From: Desmodesmus armatus
Taxonomy: Eukaryota > Chlorophyta > Chlorophyceae > Sphaeropleales > Scenedesmaceae
Direction: 5' to 3'
Assembly (NCBI GenBank): GCA_007449985.2
Contig: VIIQ02000231.1
Span: forward strand, 60,519-124,518
Length of the DNA stretch: 64,000 nucleotides
The translations under genes and the position numbers were made by a program. The notes under the pieces were generated by a model. The model was given only the letters and a program-made list of their open reading frames with translations. It was not told where the DNA came from and did not search any database. Numbering within the stretch: the stretch's first letter is position 1; the number at the start of each line of letters is the position of its first letter. Below, piece by piece: positions 1 to 12,200 of the stretch.

Positions 1-2200
1 CTACCATTGGCGTCGGCTCCCCACCGCCCTGTTGACATCTGCTCTGCTGACGCACGCCATTCCAGTGAGGTGAACAGGTCTAGCTTGTTCACGGGGTGAT
101 TCAAGCCAGCGATGCTGGCAGTGAACGCTTCAGCCAAGCTTCGCTGCAGTTTATCAGACAGATGCCAGTCCAACAGCAGCACAAACATTGGATAAGAGAC
201 AGGTGACGATGGGGACTGAGGGCCCATGCCAACATTTGAAAACATCTCATAAGAGCATTTGCAAGCACCAAGCATCTGTATTGGCCGGTTGGGCAGCTGT
301 GTGAGCTTGGAGCAGCAACCAACAGCATGGAGCACTGCTGCCCAGTGCACGGCACCCAAAGGTCCACACCTTCTTCCTAGTGGCCTGTTTAGGCTTATGT
401 GTGTCAATCAGACGCTCTGCACTCTTTTCCGATTGTGCTGTGGGCGTGCTGCAGCTCTGACCCATGGCTGACCACAGCTGGCTCTGCTGGGGCACTCGCA
501 GGGGCAGGAGGCCACCAGTCGATTGTATACTACCTAAACACCATCAGCAAGTGTCTGGCAGTGCATGGCCTCCGTCACTGGCGGTCCCACTGCTAATAAC
601 AAGGATGACATGGCTGTTACTAAATACCGTTGGGCGTAGTTTCGGGTACATATCTCCGACCCAGGCAGACCCTCTTCATTGCTCGGGTGCTTCTGCATCA
701 CGGGGCCATTCCAAATGCTCCGCAGCAGTCACTTTCACTCGCTGTCCCTCCCTCTAGCAGGCGATGCTGAGGGTCGGGCCATGCAGCAGCAATCCTGCTT
801 AGGCACTTCAGGGCAATAGCCGGAAACGACACGGGTGTGTGAAGTCCCTCGTGGACTCGTTAGAGGGGGTCCGGCCTTTGGGCTGGATCCTTCGGAAGGA
901 TTTCCTTCCCTCTAAAGCACCTTCAGGGCACAGCTGACCATCGAGTCTGCACCTGGAGCAGTGGGCATGTGAGGTCACCTCCTCCACTGTTCAACCGTCG
1001 TTGCTCGCACACAGGGACTCCCTGTGGGCGATGCGGTGTTCCCCTGTTGGAGTCCAGCCAGCAGCTGCCAGCACGGCTGGTAGCTGCATACACCAACATG
1101 TAGGGTGCGGGCCGTGACCCCTTGCATGTTTGGTGTAGGACTGTGACGATATCACACTGTGCTTGGCCCAGCCAAGTGCAGTGTGCATGTGTCTAAATAT
1201 GTGGCTTGGGGCCACATAGGCAGGGTGCTTGGCTGTGTGGCAACACATGGCAGCTTCTCTTTTGGGCTGGTATGGCTTACCTACCGAAGGCACATCATGT
1301 GTCTTTGGGTGCTGGTCCGATTCCAGCACAGCCCGGTCTCTAACACCAACAGCAGCTGCAAAGCAACTCAAGCAGAGCTTCCCGCACAGCATGACACTAT
1401 GTTTCTGAAAATACACACCCCAGAGCAGATGCAAGACAACATGGTGTTTGTGCCTTGTGCATCTGTCTTCATGACAGAGATCTCTGGAAGAAGTTTGGTG
1501 CACCACACTCCACTCTGGCCCTGCTGTATCCAGCAAATGCATCTTGAGGTGTGCTGCAGCCCTCACGCCAGTGTAGCCAGTGTGAAAGAACACGTGGGAG
1601 GCATCAAGCTGTGTGCATCATAGCAACTGGTGAATTATCAATTGTCATCAATTGTACCATTGCCGTTCCTTGATGAGCTTTGCTTGATGCACCAATACCG
1701 TCGAACAGCAGCTGCTGGCTCGAAACCACACGATCCACTAGACTACCAGCTGGTGTTGACTGCTGGGTGTGGCTGCACTCAGCTGAAGGTGCCCGGACCT
1801 GAGGGGTGCCAGGACACGACCTTGTGTGGCGGGAGACCTTGCTGACAACCTCCCAAGCAAAATTCAAGGGGGGTGTGAGTAACAGTTCATCACTCAAGGT
1901 CCCCATTGGCGTGGAAGGAAGCAGAACAGCAGCAATATGTCAGATGCTGCAAGGTATGTTCAATCCAACATTTTCGGCGCTGTACGGAGGCTGATAGAGC
2001 CACTCAACCAAAACATGATCGTGTGTACGGCAAGCTATTGATATACCTGCAGCTCTATCCAAACAAGCAAAGCCAGTCACAGTTCTCACACCGCTGTGTT
2101 TGGAGAAGAGCTGACCGCCGAGCTGGGCGGCAACAGCTGGGGGCAGCAGCACCCCAGCAGTGATGGAGGGTCCCCAACCCCAGGGAGCCGTGGAGCAGCA
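1..2200. other. No recognisable gene
   Basis: The open frames on both strands (for example a 200-codon frame at 991-1593 minus and a 154-codon frame at 1159-1623 plus) show no family signature and no convincing splice pattern. They fall where this GC-rich, CTG-rich DNA is stop-poor by chance. A compact set of inverted repeats lies at 860-915 and is listed separately. Upstream exons of the membrane-protein gene that follows may lie in the last few hundred bases, but I could not define them. Confidence 0.5.
860..915. other. Nested inverted repeats (possible structured element)
   Basis: An outer 8-bp pair (TTAGAGGG at 860-867, CCCTCTAA at 908-915) encloses a small hairpin, ATCCTTC/GAAGGAT at 887-901 with a one-base loop. 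A competing stem forms between GGTCCGGCC (about 868-876) and GGCTGGATCC (881-890). The sequence shows the pairings; a functional RNA or a transposon-end origin is only inference. It matches no RNA family I recognise. Confidence 0.3.
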
Positions 2201-2415
2201 GAGGAGCATAATCACCTTGCATCCTGTGCTGTTGAAGTTGACACCCAATCACTGGGAGGAACTCTACTTTGGACAGGTGTGCACAATAGGCCATGGCAGC
2301 GACAACAGCAGCGCGCGTAGTGTCCACACCTCCCTCTTCATGGTGGTGCAGGATGCCTCCCACTGTTATATCGTGCCTCCTTCTCACAGAGTGCCTTCCG
2401 TGCTTTGCCCTGCAG

Positions 2416-4971
2416 TTTGAAGCCCTGGACATGATCAACTGCCTCATCTGTCCTATATTCTTTGCCAACATGCTGTCGAGGTGGCCAAAGGACTTGCTGA
2501 CCTTTGCCTATGGCGCAGTACTGGCGCTGAAGGGATACCAGCTGATGCTACTGACCATTCCAGCAGCTCGTGAGCGACAAGCCCACCGGAAGGCCCGGTG
2601 CGTGCCTGCATGCTGGCTGCTGAGTGAAGAACGCTCACTCTGCCACAGCTGCAATCTAGTGTTGTCACCCCAGCGGTTGCTCTGGCATCAGGCAGCAACA
2701 CAGCAATGCAGCCTAGCTGAGCAGATCTCTTGAGCACAACAGGAACGCATGTATGTGCGATGGGATCCCCTGTCCTAATGCAGCTGCTGCTGCTGCTGCC
2801 CTCTGCGCACCTTCATACCCTGTTGGCCCTGTCAGGTACTGGATCATTTTGGCAGAGCGCATTTTGCGGCAGTGGGTCGCAACACCGCTGCTTGGACGTG
2901 GCCCGCGCTTTGTGCGCTACCTATATGACACAGCAGCAGCGAACCCAGGAGCTGGCACAGCAGTGAAGCTTGCCATGTGAGCCATGCAACAGCAATGCTG
3001 TCAGTGGAGGCTTTTATCATCTTGGGGGGAGGGGAGGGGTCACTGTCACTGTTGGGTTGTGCTATGATTGCCAGAGGGCGCAAGTCAAGCTCTACACACC
3101 CCTTGCAGCAGGCTGTTGCATTGCGGTAATCAGTACCAGTTGTCTAGCCAGTTCAAAGGGGTGCAGGACCCATGCATGCGGGCTTCGCAGCATGCCAGCA
3201 GCACGGACGGCTGTATGGGTCCTGCAGGAAGGAAAAGGCAGTGCTTCGCAGCACCCAGTGTCCCGAGGCAGCAGCAGGGCACTTGGCGCACCAGCAATTT
3301 GGACAGGACAGGCACTACAGACAGTCGTCTTGCCTTGGCTTGATAGCTTGAGCCTGCGCATGTCCTCGACTACCCACATGTGCATGCATGCTATCGGCCT
3401 GATGCAGCTGCACCTTGTCGCAGTTGGGTTGAGCAAACCGTCGCTGACACCGCAACTGCTTTCCACAGGGTTGGTGCGGTGGCGCCCTCCCAACCTTTGG
3501 GATTTGCTTGCTTCATCTCACTTGCTGCGTTGTTGTGCTGTGGTGTTGTTTGGATGCTGTGTATTTGCAGGCTGACCAGCGGGATAACACATGCCACGTG
3601 GAACGGTGAGTGGCTGTAGGGCTTTTGGTAGCAAAGCCCTGCTCCTGAGACGCACAGTGTTAGGGACTCAACCGGATGCAGCACCAGTGCTTGACTTGCT
3701 CGCGACATGTCATAGCACATCTGCTGCGCTCGCCACCGCTAGGTAGCAACATCATCATATTTGCATGTCTTCAACCGCTGGGCTACCTTGGTGTCCCAGC
3801 ACAATATGTACATCAAACCAATGGTTTCTGGCCTTTGCCCTGCCCTTGCTCGGTGGTTCCTCCGCACGTGGTTGCTGCAGCGTTCTGCCTACCGCTCGAC
3901 TTTGTGAGCGGGCTGGTGATCAACGTGGTCTTCTTCTGCATCAACACCTCCTCAGCACTCTGCCAAATTGCCTACCCTATGGCAATGCTGGTGGCCCGCT
4001 GCCGGCGGCTGCTGTGGATACAGCTGGCGCTCGAATGCATCGCCTCAGCAGCAGTGTGGCCTGTGCATCTTGTGCTACAGGGGCTGAAAGGGCTGTTGGT
4101 CAGCAGCGACTGCACAGCAGGTGTGGCCGGCAGTAGCGCCTGCCCAGCGGTGCAGGAGCCAGGCAGTGCAGGACGCCTCACTATGGCTGAGCAACTAGCA
4201 CAGCCTTCAGGGTTGGCACCTGACCTAGAAACCCTGGCTGGGAGGTTTGTGCTGGCACTGAGCTTGGCGCTGCTGCTGGTGGTTGTGCTGTACCTGCCGC
4301 TGCTGTTTGCGTGGCGGCTGGAGCTTCACTTCAAGTCGCGGTTTGTTGCGCATGCTGTGCGGCGCGGCGGCGGGCGCATCTGTGGGCAGCTGCCTGGCGG
4401 CATTACTGCTGTTGGGGATGGCGTGCAAGCCTGCGAGGTGCCGTGTGGTGGTGGTTCCCGCTCTGCAGGGTCTGGTTTGCCTATGGATGGAGCGTGCGCA
4501 GTGATTAGTGGCAGCAGGCCGTGTGTGGCAGGTGCTTCCTTGTCCTGCAAGGAGTTGCCTGCAGACCGCAGCAACTGCAGCAGCTGTAGCAGCACGGCTG
4601 GCTGTGGTGGTGCTGCGGGTAGCGCTGGCAGTGTGAAATGCAGTACTGCTGTACTGCAGGGCAACTGCAGCAGCTGTAGCAGCGCGGTCGGCTGTGGTGG
4701 TGCTGCGGGTAGCGCTGGCAGTGTTGGTGGCAGTACTGCTGTACTGCAGGGCAGCAGCGGATGCACGGCAGCTGCTGCTAGGTCAGTGCATGTGAGCCAG
4801 CTGGGCTCAACCCCTGTCCTGCCGCCACTCAGTGGGGCTGTGCTGAAGCATTTGGTGGTTGCTGCAGGGGTTTGCTTTCTGTTGGGTGAGGGGTTCATGG
4901 CGTTGTGCATCGCATCTCCAGCTGTGAAGGGCCTCCTGTGGCCGCAGATCCCCCTAGGGCCGGCAGTTTGA
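2416..4971 (+). CDS. Probable multi-pass membrane protein, 5' end undefined
   Basis: Function not recognised. Proposed exons are 2416-2597, 2836-2871, 3571-3605 and 3881-4971. All junctions have GT/AG ends and the reading frame is kept (phases 2, 2 and 1). A small upstream exon ending at 2276, just before GTGTGC, would join in phase 0, but the start codon was not found. The 447 residues visible contain about six hydrophobic segments: two in the first exon, three between about 3,900 and 4,320, and one near the C terminus at 4,840-4,910. Between them is a Gly/Ser/Cys-rich stretch made of two 90-bp tandem copies. A neighbouring frame is also hydrophobic at 4,330-4,500, so an extra splice event there cannot be excluded. 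The 35- and 36-nt exons are the least certain part. Confidence 0.45.
4571..4750 (+). repeat. Two 90-bp tandem copies inside the membrane-protein gene
   Basis: Copies at 4571-4660 and 4661-4750 each encode a 30-residue Gly/Ser/Cys/Ala-rich unit that begins NCSSCSS and ends STAVLQG. The unit length is a multiple of three, so the frame is preserved, as expected for an in-frame coding duplication. Each copy carries the same regularly spaced cysteines. Confidence 0.8.
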
Positions 4972-5760
4972 GGGATGCATGCAGCAGCGTAGGGTGCGGT
5001 GGGTGGCACGGCGCAGTGCATGGTTGTCTCATGTGCGTCTCCTGTTGTGTGAGGGGTGTATGTGGCCATGTAGTGCATTACAGCTTGACCTGTGGGTGCC
5101 TCTCTTCTTGGCTTGAAAGCACCTAGTGACATGCTTATGAGGATGATGGCAGCTCAGGGTGCAGTGCCTTGGCTGCTGTCTGCATGCTGGGTTTGTGGTG
5201 TTTGCCCATCTTAGTGGTGTGAAGTGTGTGGCCATGCATAGCATTGGCAGCTGTGGGAAGCGTGCTCTGGCTGCAGATGTTTATGCACCGCCACCACCAG
5301 GCACGCCTACAGCAGCATCGGTGCGGTGCTTTGGTTGGTTGACAACTGCCGCATCCTCTGAGCTGCCATAGCCCAGGTGACATGTTATCGCTGACCGCGA
5401 CGGGGGTGGAATGGCCATGCATTGAATCAGCAGCTGTGTGTGGGCCGCCTGTGGCCATGTGATGCCACTGCCATGGGAACAGTGGCAGCATGACATGCGG
5501 TGCCTGCGCTGTTTGATGGAATCACTTTTGACGTACTTGTTATCTTTATTGGAGGTATCACTTGGGGGACGATGTGTGGCCCTGCATTGCATCACCAGTT
5601 TGGAGAGTGTGCGTTGCCTGCAGGTCGTACTGACACCCGCTGCTGCACACATTGAACAGCAGCACTGGGTGCGGTGGCTGAACACTGCACAATGTTTGAA
5701 GCCCCTGCTGAGCGAGGGTTTTGGAGGGGTTTTGTGAGGGTGTGCATGACATCGCCCAGC
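4900..5760. repeat. Degenerate repeat field, ~165-182 bp spacing
   Basis: A motif close to TGTGGCCATGCATTGCATC, often followed by CAGCTGTG, recurs with mutations near 4,905, 5,057, 5,228, 5,410 and 5,575. The sequence between copies is only loosely similar, so this reads as an old, decayed tandem array starting at the 3' end of the membrane-protein gene. No coding function is visible. Confidence 0.45.
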
Positions 5761-5769
5761 GACTGCTTG

Positions 5770-8700
5770 GAACAGGAGTACATTGTTCTGTGACAGGTTG
5801 GTGGCCTGCAATTGTTCACCAGGCCTTCTTATCCATTGTTTGGACAGTTGTTGAATAGCGTGGCATACATGCGCAACACCTATCTGTGCATGTGCTGCTG
5901 GAGCTGCAGGAGTTTTCCATGCATAGCCCTGAATGAGCGCTCAGCGCCCATTACAAACATATCTGTAGCACTGCTACAGAGCGGCTCTCGCTTCTGCATG
6001 TATCTTTGGCGATACTGCTCACTACGCTTGGCATTCCAGTTGTTTCTGCTGACACGTAGCTGCAATGCGCCGCCCCATGGCAGGCACCTGGCTCGCCTGC
6101 AGGGCAACTTGAAGCTGCCACAGTGTATGGCCCTTCATTTTGTGATGCCATAGGCTAGTGCACGCTGGAAGCTGCAAGGTTTACGTGGTCGGCATCTGAG
6201 TTGTTGCATTCCTCGTTGCATCGACGCCAAATTAGGTTCGTTGTGGGTGGCTTCCACAGTGGTGGTCATACTTGTGTCGTGGAGAGCAGCAAGCGCAACG
6301 GTGGGCCAGGGATTTGCTTGGACAGGGGTCTGTAGGGGTGGAGGTGTTGGACAACCTCATTTTGTGCTTGTGACAAGCTTGTTGAAAGCACTGCGTGTGG
6401 AGAACACAAGAATGCCATCACACACCGCGGATGTCTCTCTTTCAGCATGGAAGGGATGGCTATGTGCTTCAAGCACTGTGTTTGTTGTAACAGACTGCCA
6501 TTTGGGAACAAGGGCTAAAGCAGTGGCTCTTTTTGTGCTTGTTCTCTTGCCTTTGTTTGGTGTGATGCCATTTCGGTTGTTCTTGTCTGATCCCGCGGCA
6601 GAAATGAAGGCAGGGGCTCTGTCAAGTTGACAGCATTACCAGACGTTTTCAAACCGGAGTCAGGCAGGACTTGAGGGGAAGTCAATCTGGGGCGTGTGTG
6701 TGACCCATGCTGCATGTGTTGGACCCAAGTGGCTTGCCGGCACCTCTGCAGTGGTATGTACCAGCCGTCACTTGGCGGGGTGGGTGCAGGCTTGCAGGTC
6801 ATAGGTGTTGCGTGTTCAACTGGCAGTGGATTCCACGACAACCTGATTGCACTGCAAGCCAGCCAGTGCCTGCAAACCCTGCAGTAGCAGTATACTCCTT
6901 GTGGAGTAAGTTGTGTTCAGTTGTGTGTGTGAGGCTAGACTGCAGCTGCAGACACCAGCAGCGGCAGTGTTCTGTTGTGACCTTGAAAAGCAGTCTCACC
7001 ATGTTCTCAGCACAGCAGTATCACTGTGTTTCTTGCTGTTAGCACAGCAGGCAGTGGTGACAAATTTGAATTGGGCGTTCTGCCGTCTTGGGGCGTCCCT
7101 TAGTGGCACTTGTGGGGATGCGATCATGTGAGTGTTGATCACTGAGCGTTGGTCTTCGTGTGTTGATGCCTTTGAATTTGCTGCTGCCTGTGCGATCATA
7201 GGCTCACTCCACAGGGTGTTTGGGTCTTATGTCTTTGCCAGTCTTGCGACGTGCATGGCTCTGGCACATGGCAGCACACCAGCAGCGCTGCCAGCAGGAG
7301 TTACGGCTGGTTGATGTTTGCCTGCGCCGTGTGTATGTTGCCTGTGGCGCTGCATTTCTTGCCAGGGTCTCGCGTCCTCATGGCTGGAAGCTCTGCCAAC
7401 GTTTGCCCTCAGTTCAGTCTCTTGTCTCCAATTGGCGTTGTTGCACGCTGTCTCCGCATAGCGCCCTGATCATCACGCATCGCCACAGCTCTGCAGTTGG
7501 TTGGGCCTGTCAAGGGGTGTGATCTTGTAGTTCCTTCAACCTGTCAGAGGCTGTCCTCACTATCAGTACGTGCCTGCTCAAGATTCTCAAGCATTCTTGA
7601 GTGTTGGTAGGTTTTGCAGTCGTGATCTGTCACCCCTGCAGTGTTAGCGCCCTGACGCTTTCTGTGCATACGTGTCTGCTGTATGGAAGGGCTGTGTCTG
7701 CAGTAGGTGTTTGTGCTTCGAGCTGTGATGTCGACGGCATGGCTGAAGTCAAAAGCAGACGGCCCTGAGCTGGCTTCCTTGTTTTGCTGGATGGCCCTGT
7801 TGCGAATAGCGTGTATGTGGTAATGCACTCAAGCCTGAGGCTTGTTGTACCTGCCATTCTGGTCCTTTGCAACTGGAGACAACATGTGACATATCCCTTC
7901 ACTGGCATGCTTGCCTACAGGTTGCAATTTCAATAGGCTATCAGCTACAGTATACAGAAGAAGACAGTATACAACAAAGCAGCCACTGTTGCAAGAGAGC
8001 CACCCAGCCTCAACCAGCATGTGCCGCAGACCGAGGCTGTATGCAGGTGCATGCAGCGCTCACACATGCATCGCCAACAATGCTACTAGCAAAGCGCTCC
8101 CTGGGATGTCAAGCAGCAGTAATGAGTGTCGTGTTGACCTGGACTGCAGTTGAACGCCCGGCTAGCCCTAAGAGGCATGCGCGGGACATGCAGACAGTCA
8201 GTGACTGAATGTTAATCTCGGCGGAGCATCACACAAACCCAGTGGGCGAAGCCACAAGCCTGAAAACGTAGCATCCTTCTGCCAATGATCGACTTTCAAA
8301 GACAACAACGTACTGAACGCTGAACAGACGTCACTCAGCCGCTTCAACCACTTTGCAAAGCAGAAGGGGCCAGAGCTCTTGAGGGTGTGTGGGAGTCCAG
8401 CGTGCTGAACATGCACATCCCTAAGATTGCTCAAACCAAACAAGATCTGGCAGCCAGCGCTGGAGCAGAATCGTGCCGCCTGGTCGGCCGTGATAGCAAA
8501 CAACCCGAGCCACATCAACGCATGTACACAGACAACTACACACTGCACATGCCATGCACATGTTGTGCCACCAGGTTGCACTACAACTCAGTGGCGGCCA
8601 CCATGTATACCATCGCTACCGGTAGTCAGGACATCTTCAATCGACTTGTGTGCACTGACTCAGTCTGACAGTGTCGGTGCCTGCTCTGCAGGCGTGACAT

Positions 8701-9248
8701 CATCACACAGAGTGGTGACCACTGCTGTGCTGCACTGCATGCTGAGCATAATGTTGATGTGCCATAACGTCACATCTGTAGCTGACAAATGCAGAGACCA
8801 TCGGCCTTCCTTGGTCCTTGAGATCCACCACTCAAAAAATGTTTTCATCCTACACGCGCTCAGGGCTTTGCAAGGGCTAAACCCACGCTGCCAACAAAGT
8901 AGAACAAACGCACACAATGTACACCCACATAAGAAGGTGAATGATCTCAACCCACGAGGTGTGTGACACACCTTTCAGCCTGTATGTACTGCCGCAAGAG
9001 CAGCGCATCCTAAGTAATGACATATGAATAATGACCGCTTTTTGAGTCCTCTGGACTGCACCTCAGGATTTCGGAAATCCCACCAACAAAACACCACGCA
9101 ATCAACCCCGCATGCTCCCCACTACTAGTGGGCGGCCACTGCAGTGAGGCCAAATTGACCAGGCACGCAAAAGCTGTCAGAGCGCTGACAGCTGGGTGCC
9201 GCACCCACAGCATGCATGCCATATGGCATCCACAGCCTCTGCAGCAGC
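5770..9248. other. Gene-poor stretch
   Basis: About 3.5 kb of CTG/GTG-rich DNA. Frames such as 6241-6630 plus and 8198-8581 minus give Cys-, His- and Ser-rich translations with no domain signature and no consistent splice sites. The 3' UTR of the monooxygenase gene should occupy part of the right end. Nothing else could be supported. Confidence 0.5.
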
Positions 9249-12200
9249 CTAGTTGCCAAAGGCAGATGCTGCTGCTGCGGCCACATTGGCCAAAGGTGCC
9301 AGCAGTGCTGTAGGCACAGCAACAGCAGCCATGCCCAGTGCCAGTGCAGCGGCGGTAAGTGCCTTCTCCTCTTGCTCCTGCATGCGCTGGATCTCGGAGT
9401 ATGCCATGTTGGTCTCGTTCATCAGACTGAGGGCGGGGCGGCGCACCAGACCGGGCAGAAACTTGGCCCCCCAGAACAGCAGCATGGACTTGACAATGCT
9501 GACGGCACTGATGGCATGATTGCCTTCGCCGTAGCTGTTCCAGGTGAGGTCAACCACTGCAAGCACGTCCTTGTGGCGGGCGTTGTGGAAGGCCTGGGGC
9601 ACAGCAGACAGGTCACCCTGCACACGCAGCAATGGAGAGAAGGGATGCAGGCAGCAGCAGTCGGTTGTCAGATATTGTACTGGAACAAAGGCAGTAGCAG
9701 TGTGAAAGCTACGAACAAGACGGCTGTAGTTGTGTGTGCTGTCACTCGTGCTGTACTACAAGATGCGTTTACCACGTAGCTTCAAGCTACAATTACGGCA
9801 CTTGTTCAGTGCTGCAGGTCTATGCATATTCCTCCAGGACTTTCTACAGCCTGTACTGTGACAGTACAGTGCAGTACAGTGCAGTAATTGGGTGACAGCG
9901 TCCCAACGTTGGCACTAGCCAGCGAGCCAAGGGCTGACGGCGGATTGGATTGTATCAAGGCTGCTTCAGCACCAATATGCCGGCAGGCCAACAGCGGCCT
10001 TGTGTATTTTAGTGATGCTGGGCAGCAGCGGTCTTGTTGGGAGCTGCTATGCAACATTGGCACCGCACCTGTGGCAGCACCCCAACCTGTGTCAGCCTAT
10101 CTAGAAACCGTGGACAAACCAAAAGCCTTACAATGATTGTAACTTACCTTGCAGGACCTCAGGATCCTGCTCAGCACAGCTGCATCTTCCAGTGCAGAGT
10201 TGACGCCCTGTCCCAGTGTAGGCCACATGCTGTGAGCCGCATCGCCCACCAGCACAGCGCTGGGGCCCCAGATCTGGCTGCACTGGGTGTTGAGGTTGCC
10301 GTGGCACAGGAGGGCGCCAACCAGCTGACGAGACATCTCCTCATAGTGCTCCTGATGGCAGCAAGCAGCATTGTGTGAAGCACAGCTCAAGCGTTGTCTG
10401 ACAACGCTTGTTGAACGCGCATGGGTCAGACCATCAAGAGTATTGTTGTATGGTGTGGGGCCGACAACCGTGCCAGTAAAAAGCTGTACGCACGAGGTTG
10501 TTTCACTCCATGATGAAACACTTTGCATCACCTGGAAGCCTCAAGTCGCCGGCATTGGCCACCAGTGCAACACTTGCAATACCACGCAACTGTGCTGCTG
10601 CTGCTGCTGCCACTCTCTGCATCAAGGATAGCTGCAGGGGAAATGGCCAGGCCTGATTGCAGGTTGTCATGGGGGCTATACTGCCAGGTCACTCACCTCA
10701 GAGAAGGGTGCTGGGAAGCTCTTCTGCAGAGCCGTGTAGTAGTCCTTCTGTGTCTTGAGGTTGGCAAAACCGCCCTTGTTCAGGACGTAAACACCGCGGG
10801 TGCGGCCGCCAGCGACGATGTCGCGCGCGCAGACGAAGAACGCATTGCGTTCCTCGTCAAACAGGGTGAAGTACGGAGCGGGCTCCTTCTCGCCCAGAGG
10901 GGGCACCAGGATGGTTTTGTACTCCATGTCGTCCGCTGCTTGCTTGAATGTGAAGCCGGGCACCTGCGCGGCAAACTGCGCACGTGTCCTGCGGTGCAAA
11001 CAGCCAGGAAGGAGACACGCAGTGTTACTGTTGCCTTTCGGGTTTTCATCACGTGCAAACAGCGCTGTGATGGCTAGCCATCGTCAAGGAGGAAGTGCGA
11101 CTTGCTGTTTCGTCGCAAACCGCAGCAGCAAGCTTGCTGCATAGACACCCATAAGGCCACCCATGCATCCAGGCAACCCAGCTTGTGGTCCTTACAAAAA
11201 CCAAACGGCAAGGCAAATGCTGCTGGGCTGCTTCACAACCCAACTGTGTCACACCTGCTGTTAGCACCGTCAGCGCCAATAAGGAAGTCGTATGATACAG
11301 TAGAGCAGGAGCCGTCAGCCAAGCTCTTGAAAGTAGCCTGCTTGTTGTCCATAGAGAGGCTTTCCAGCTGGGTGTCGAAGTGGAAGTTGATCTTGTCAGG
11401 GTGGCGCTCACGAGCCTCTGCGATCAGGTATGCAGTCAACAGATCCCTGTGCAGGTAACATGAGGAAACAGCAGCAATTGCAGCAGCGATTACAGCAGCG
11501 ATTGCAGCAGCAGCAGCAGCACGGTCAAGGCTCAGCCGCGCCGGGGTTTATGGCAACAAGTGTGGCCCTGGCGTAAGTTCACTCAACGTGCAGATGAACG
11601 GTGTGCATTGCTCTTGCTTCCGTGACAGTAACAATTGTTGCAAGTGTTCCTAATTTCGGACAGATTCTACCACAGTCCCGTAGTACACAATCAGTTGGCC
11701 TGATTCCGTGCAGACAGTGAGGTACTGGCAGAGTCTGCAACACCAGTACCAAAAAAAAAACTTCAATGATCTGTCAGATTGCCCACCTGTTGACGCTGTG
11801 GCTGTAGGGTGAGGCCTCAGTGGAGTACATCTGGCTGCCCCGGAAGCGCACCACACTGCCGCGCTTCAGGCACATGCTGGACGGAAGGCTGATGCCAGCA
11901 CCCGCAATGGCCTCAAGGCCCCTAGCAACAGCGGAGAACACCACGTATACAATAGCAACCAGCAGATCATCTCTGCGGTGTGAGTGCAAATTTTGGAGAA
12001 GTATTTCCAAGGAAGGAGCAGTCACTGCAGGAAGGAGCAGTACTGGCAGTACTCTGCCAATTGAGTGTCCATTGCGTTCAACACCGCAGGCTGCGGTGCT
12101 TGTGTTGCTGCTTGCAGCAGGGAGGGCTGTACAGTGCAGGCGGCGCTGCCGCAGCATGATGCTGCGCTGCTTTGCAACCCAAAGAGTGATGCCGGCTGCC

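Noticed and set aside
991..1623. 200-codon minus and 154-codon plus frames as genes
   Set aside because: They overlap antisense, have no recognisable motif and His/Cys-rich composition typical of chance frames here.
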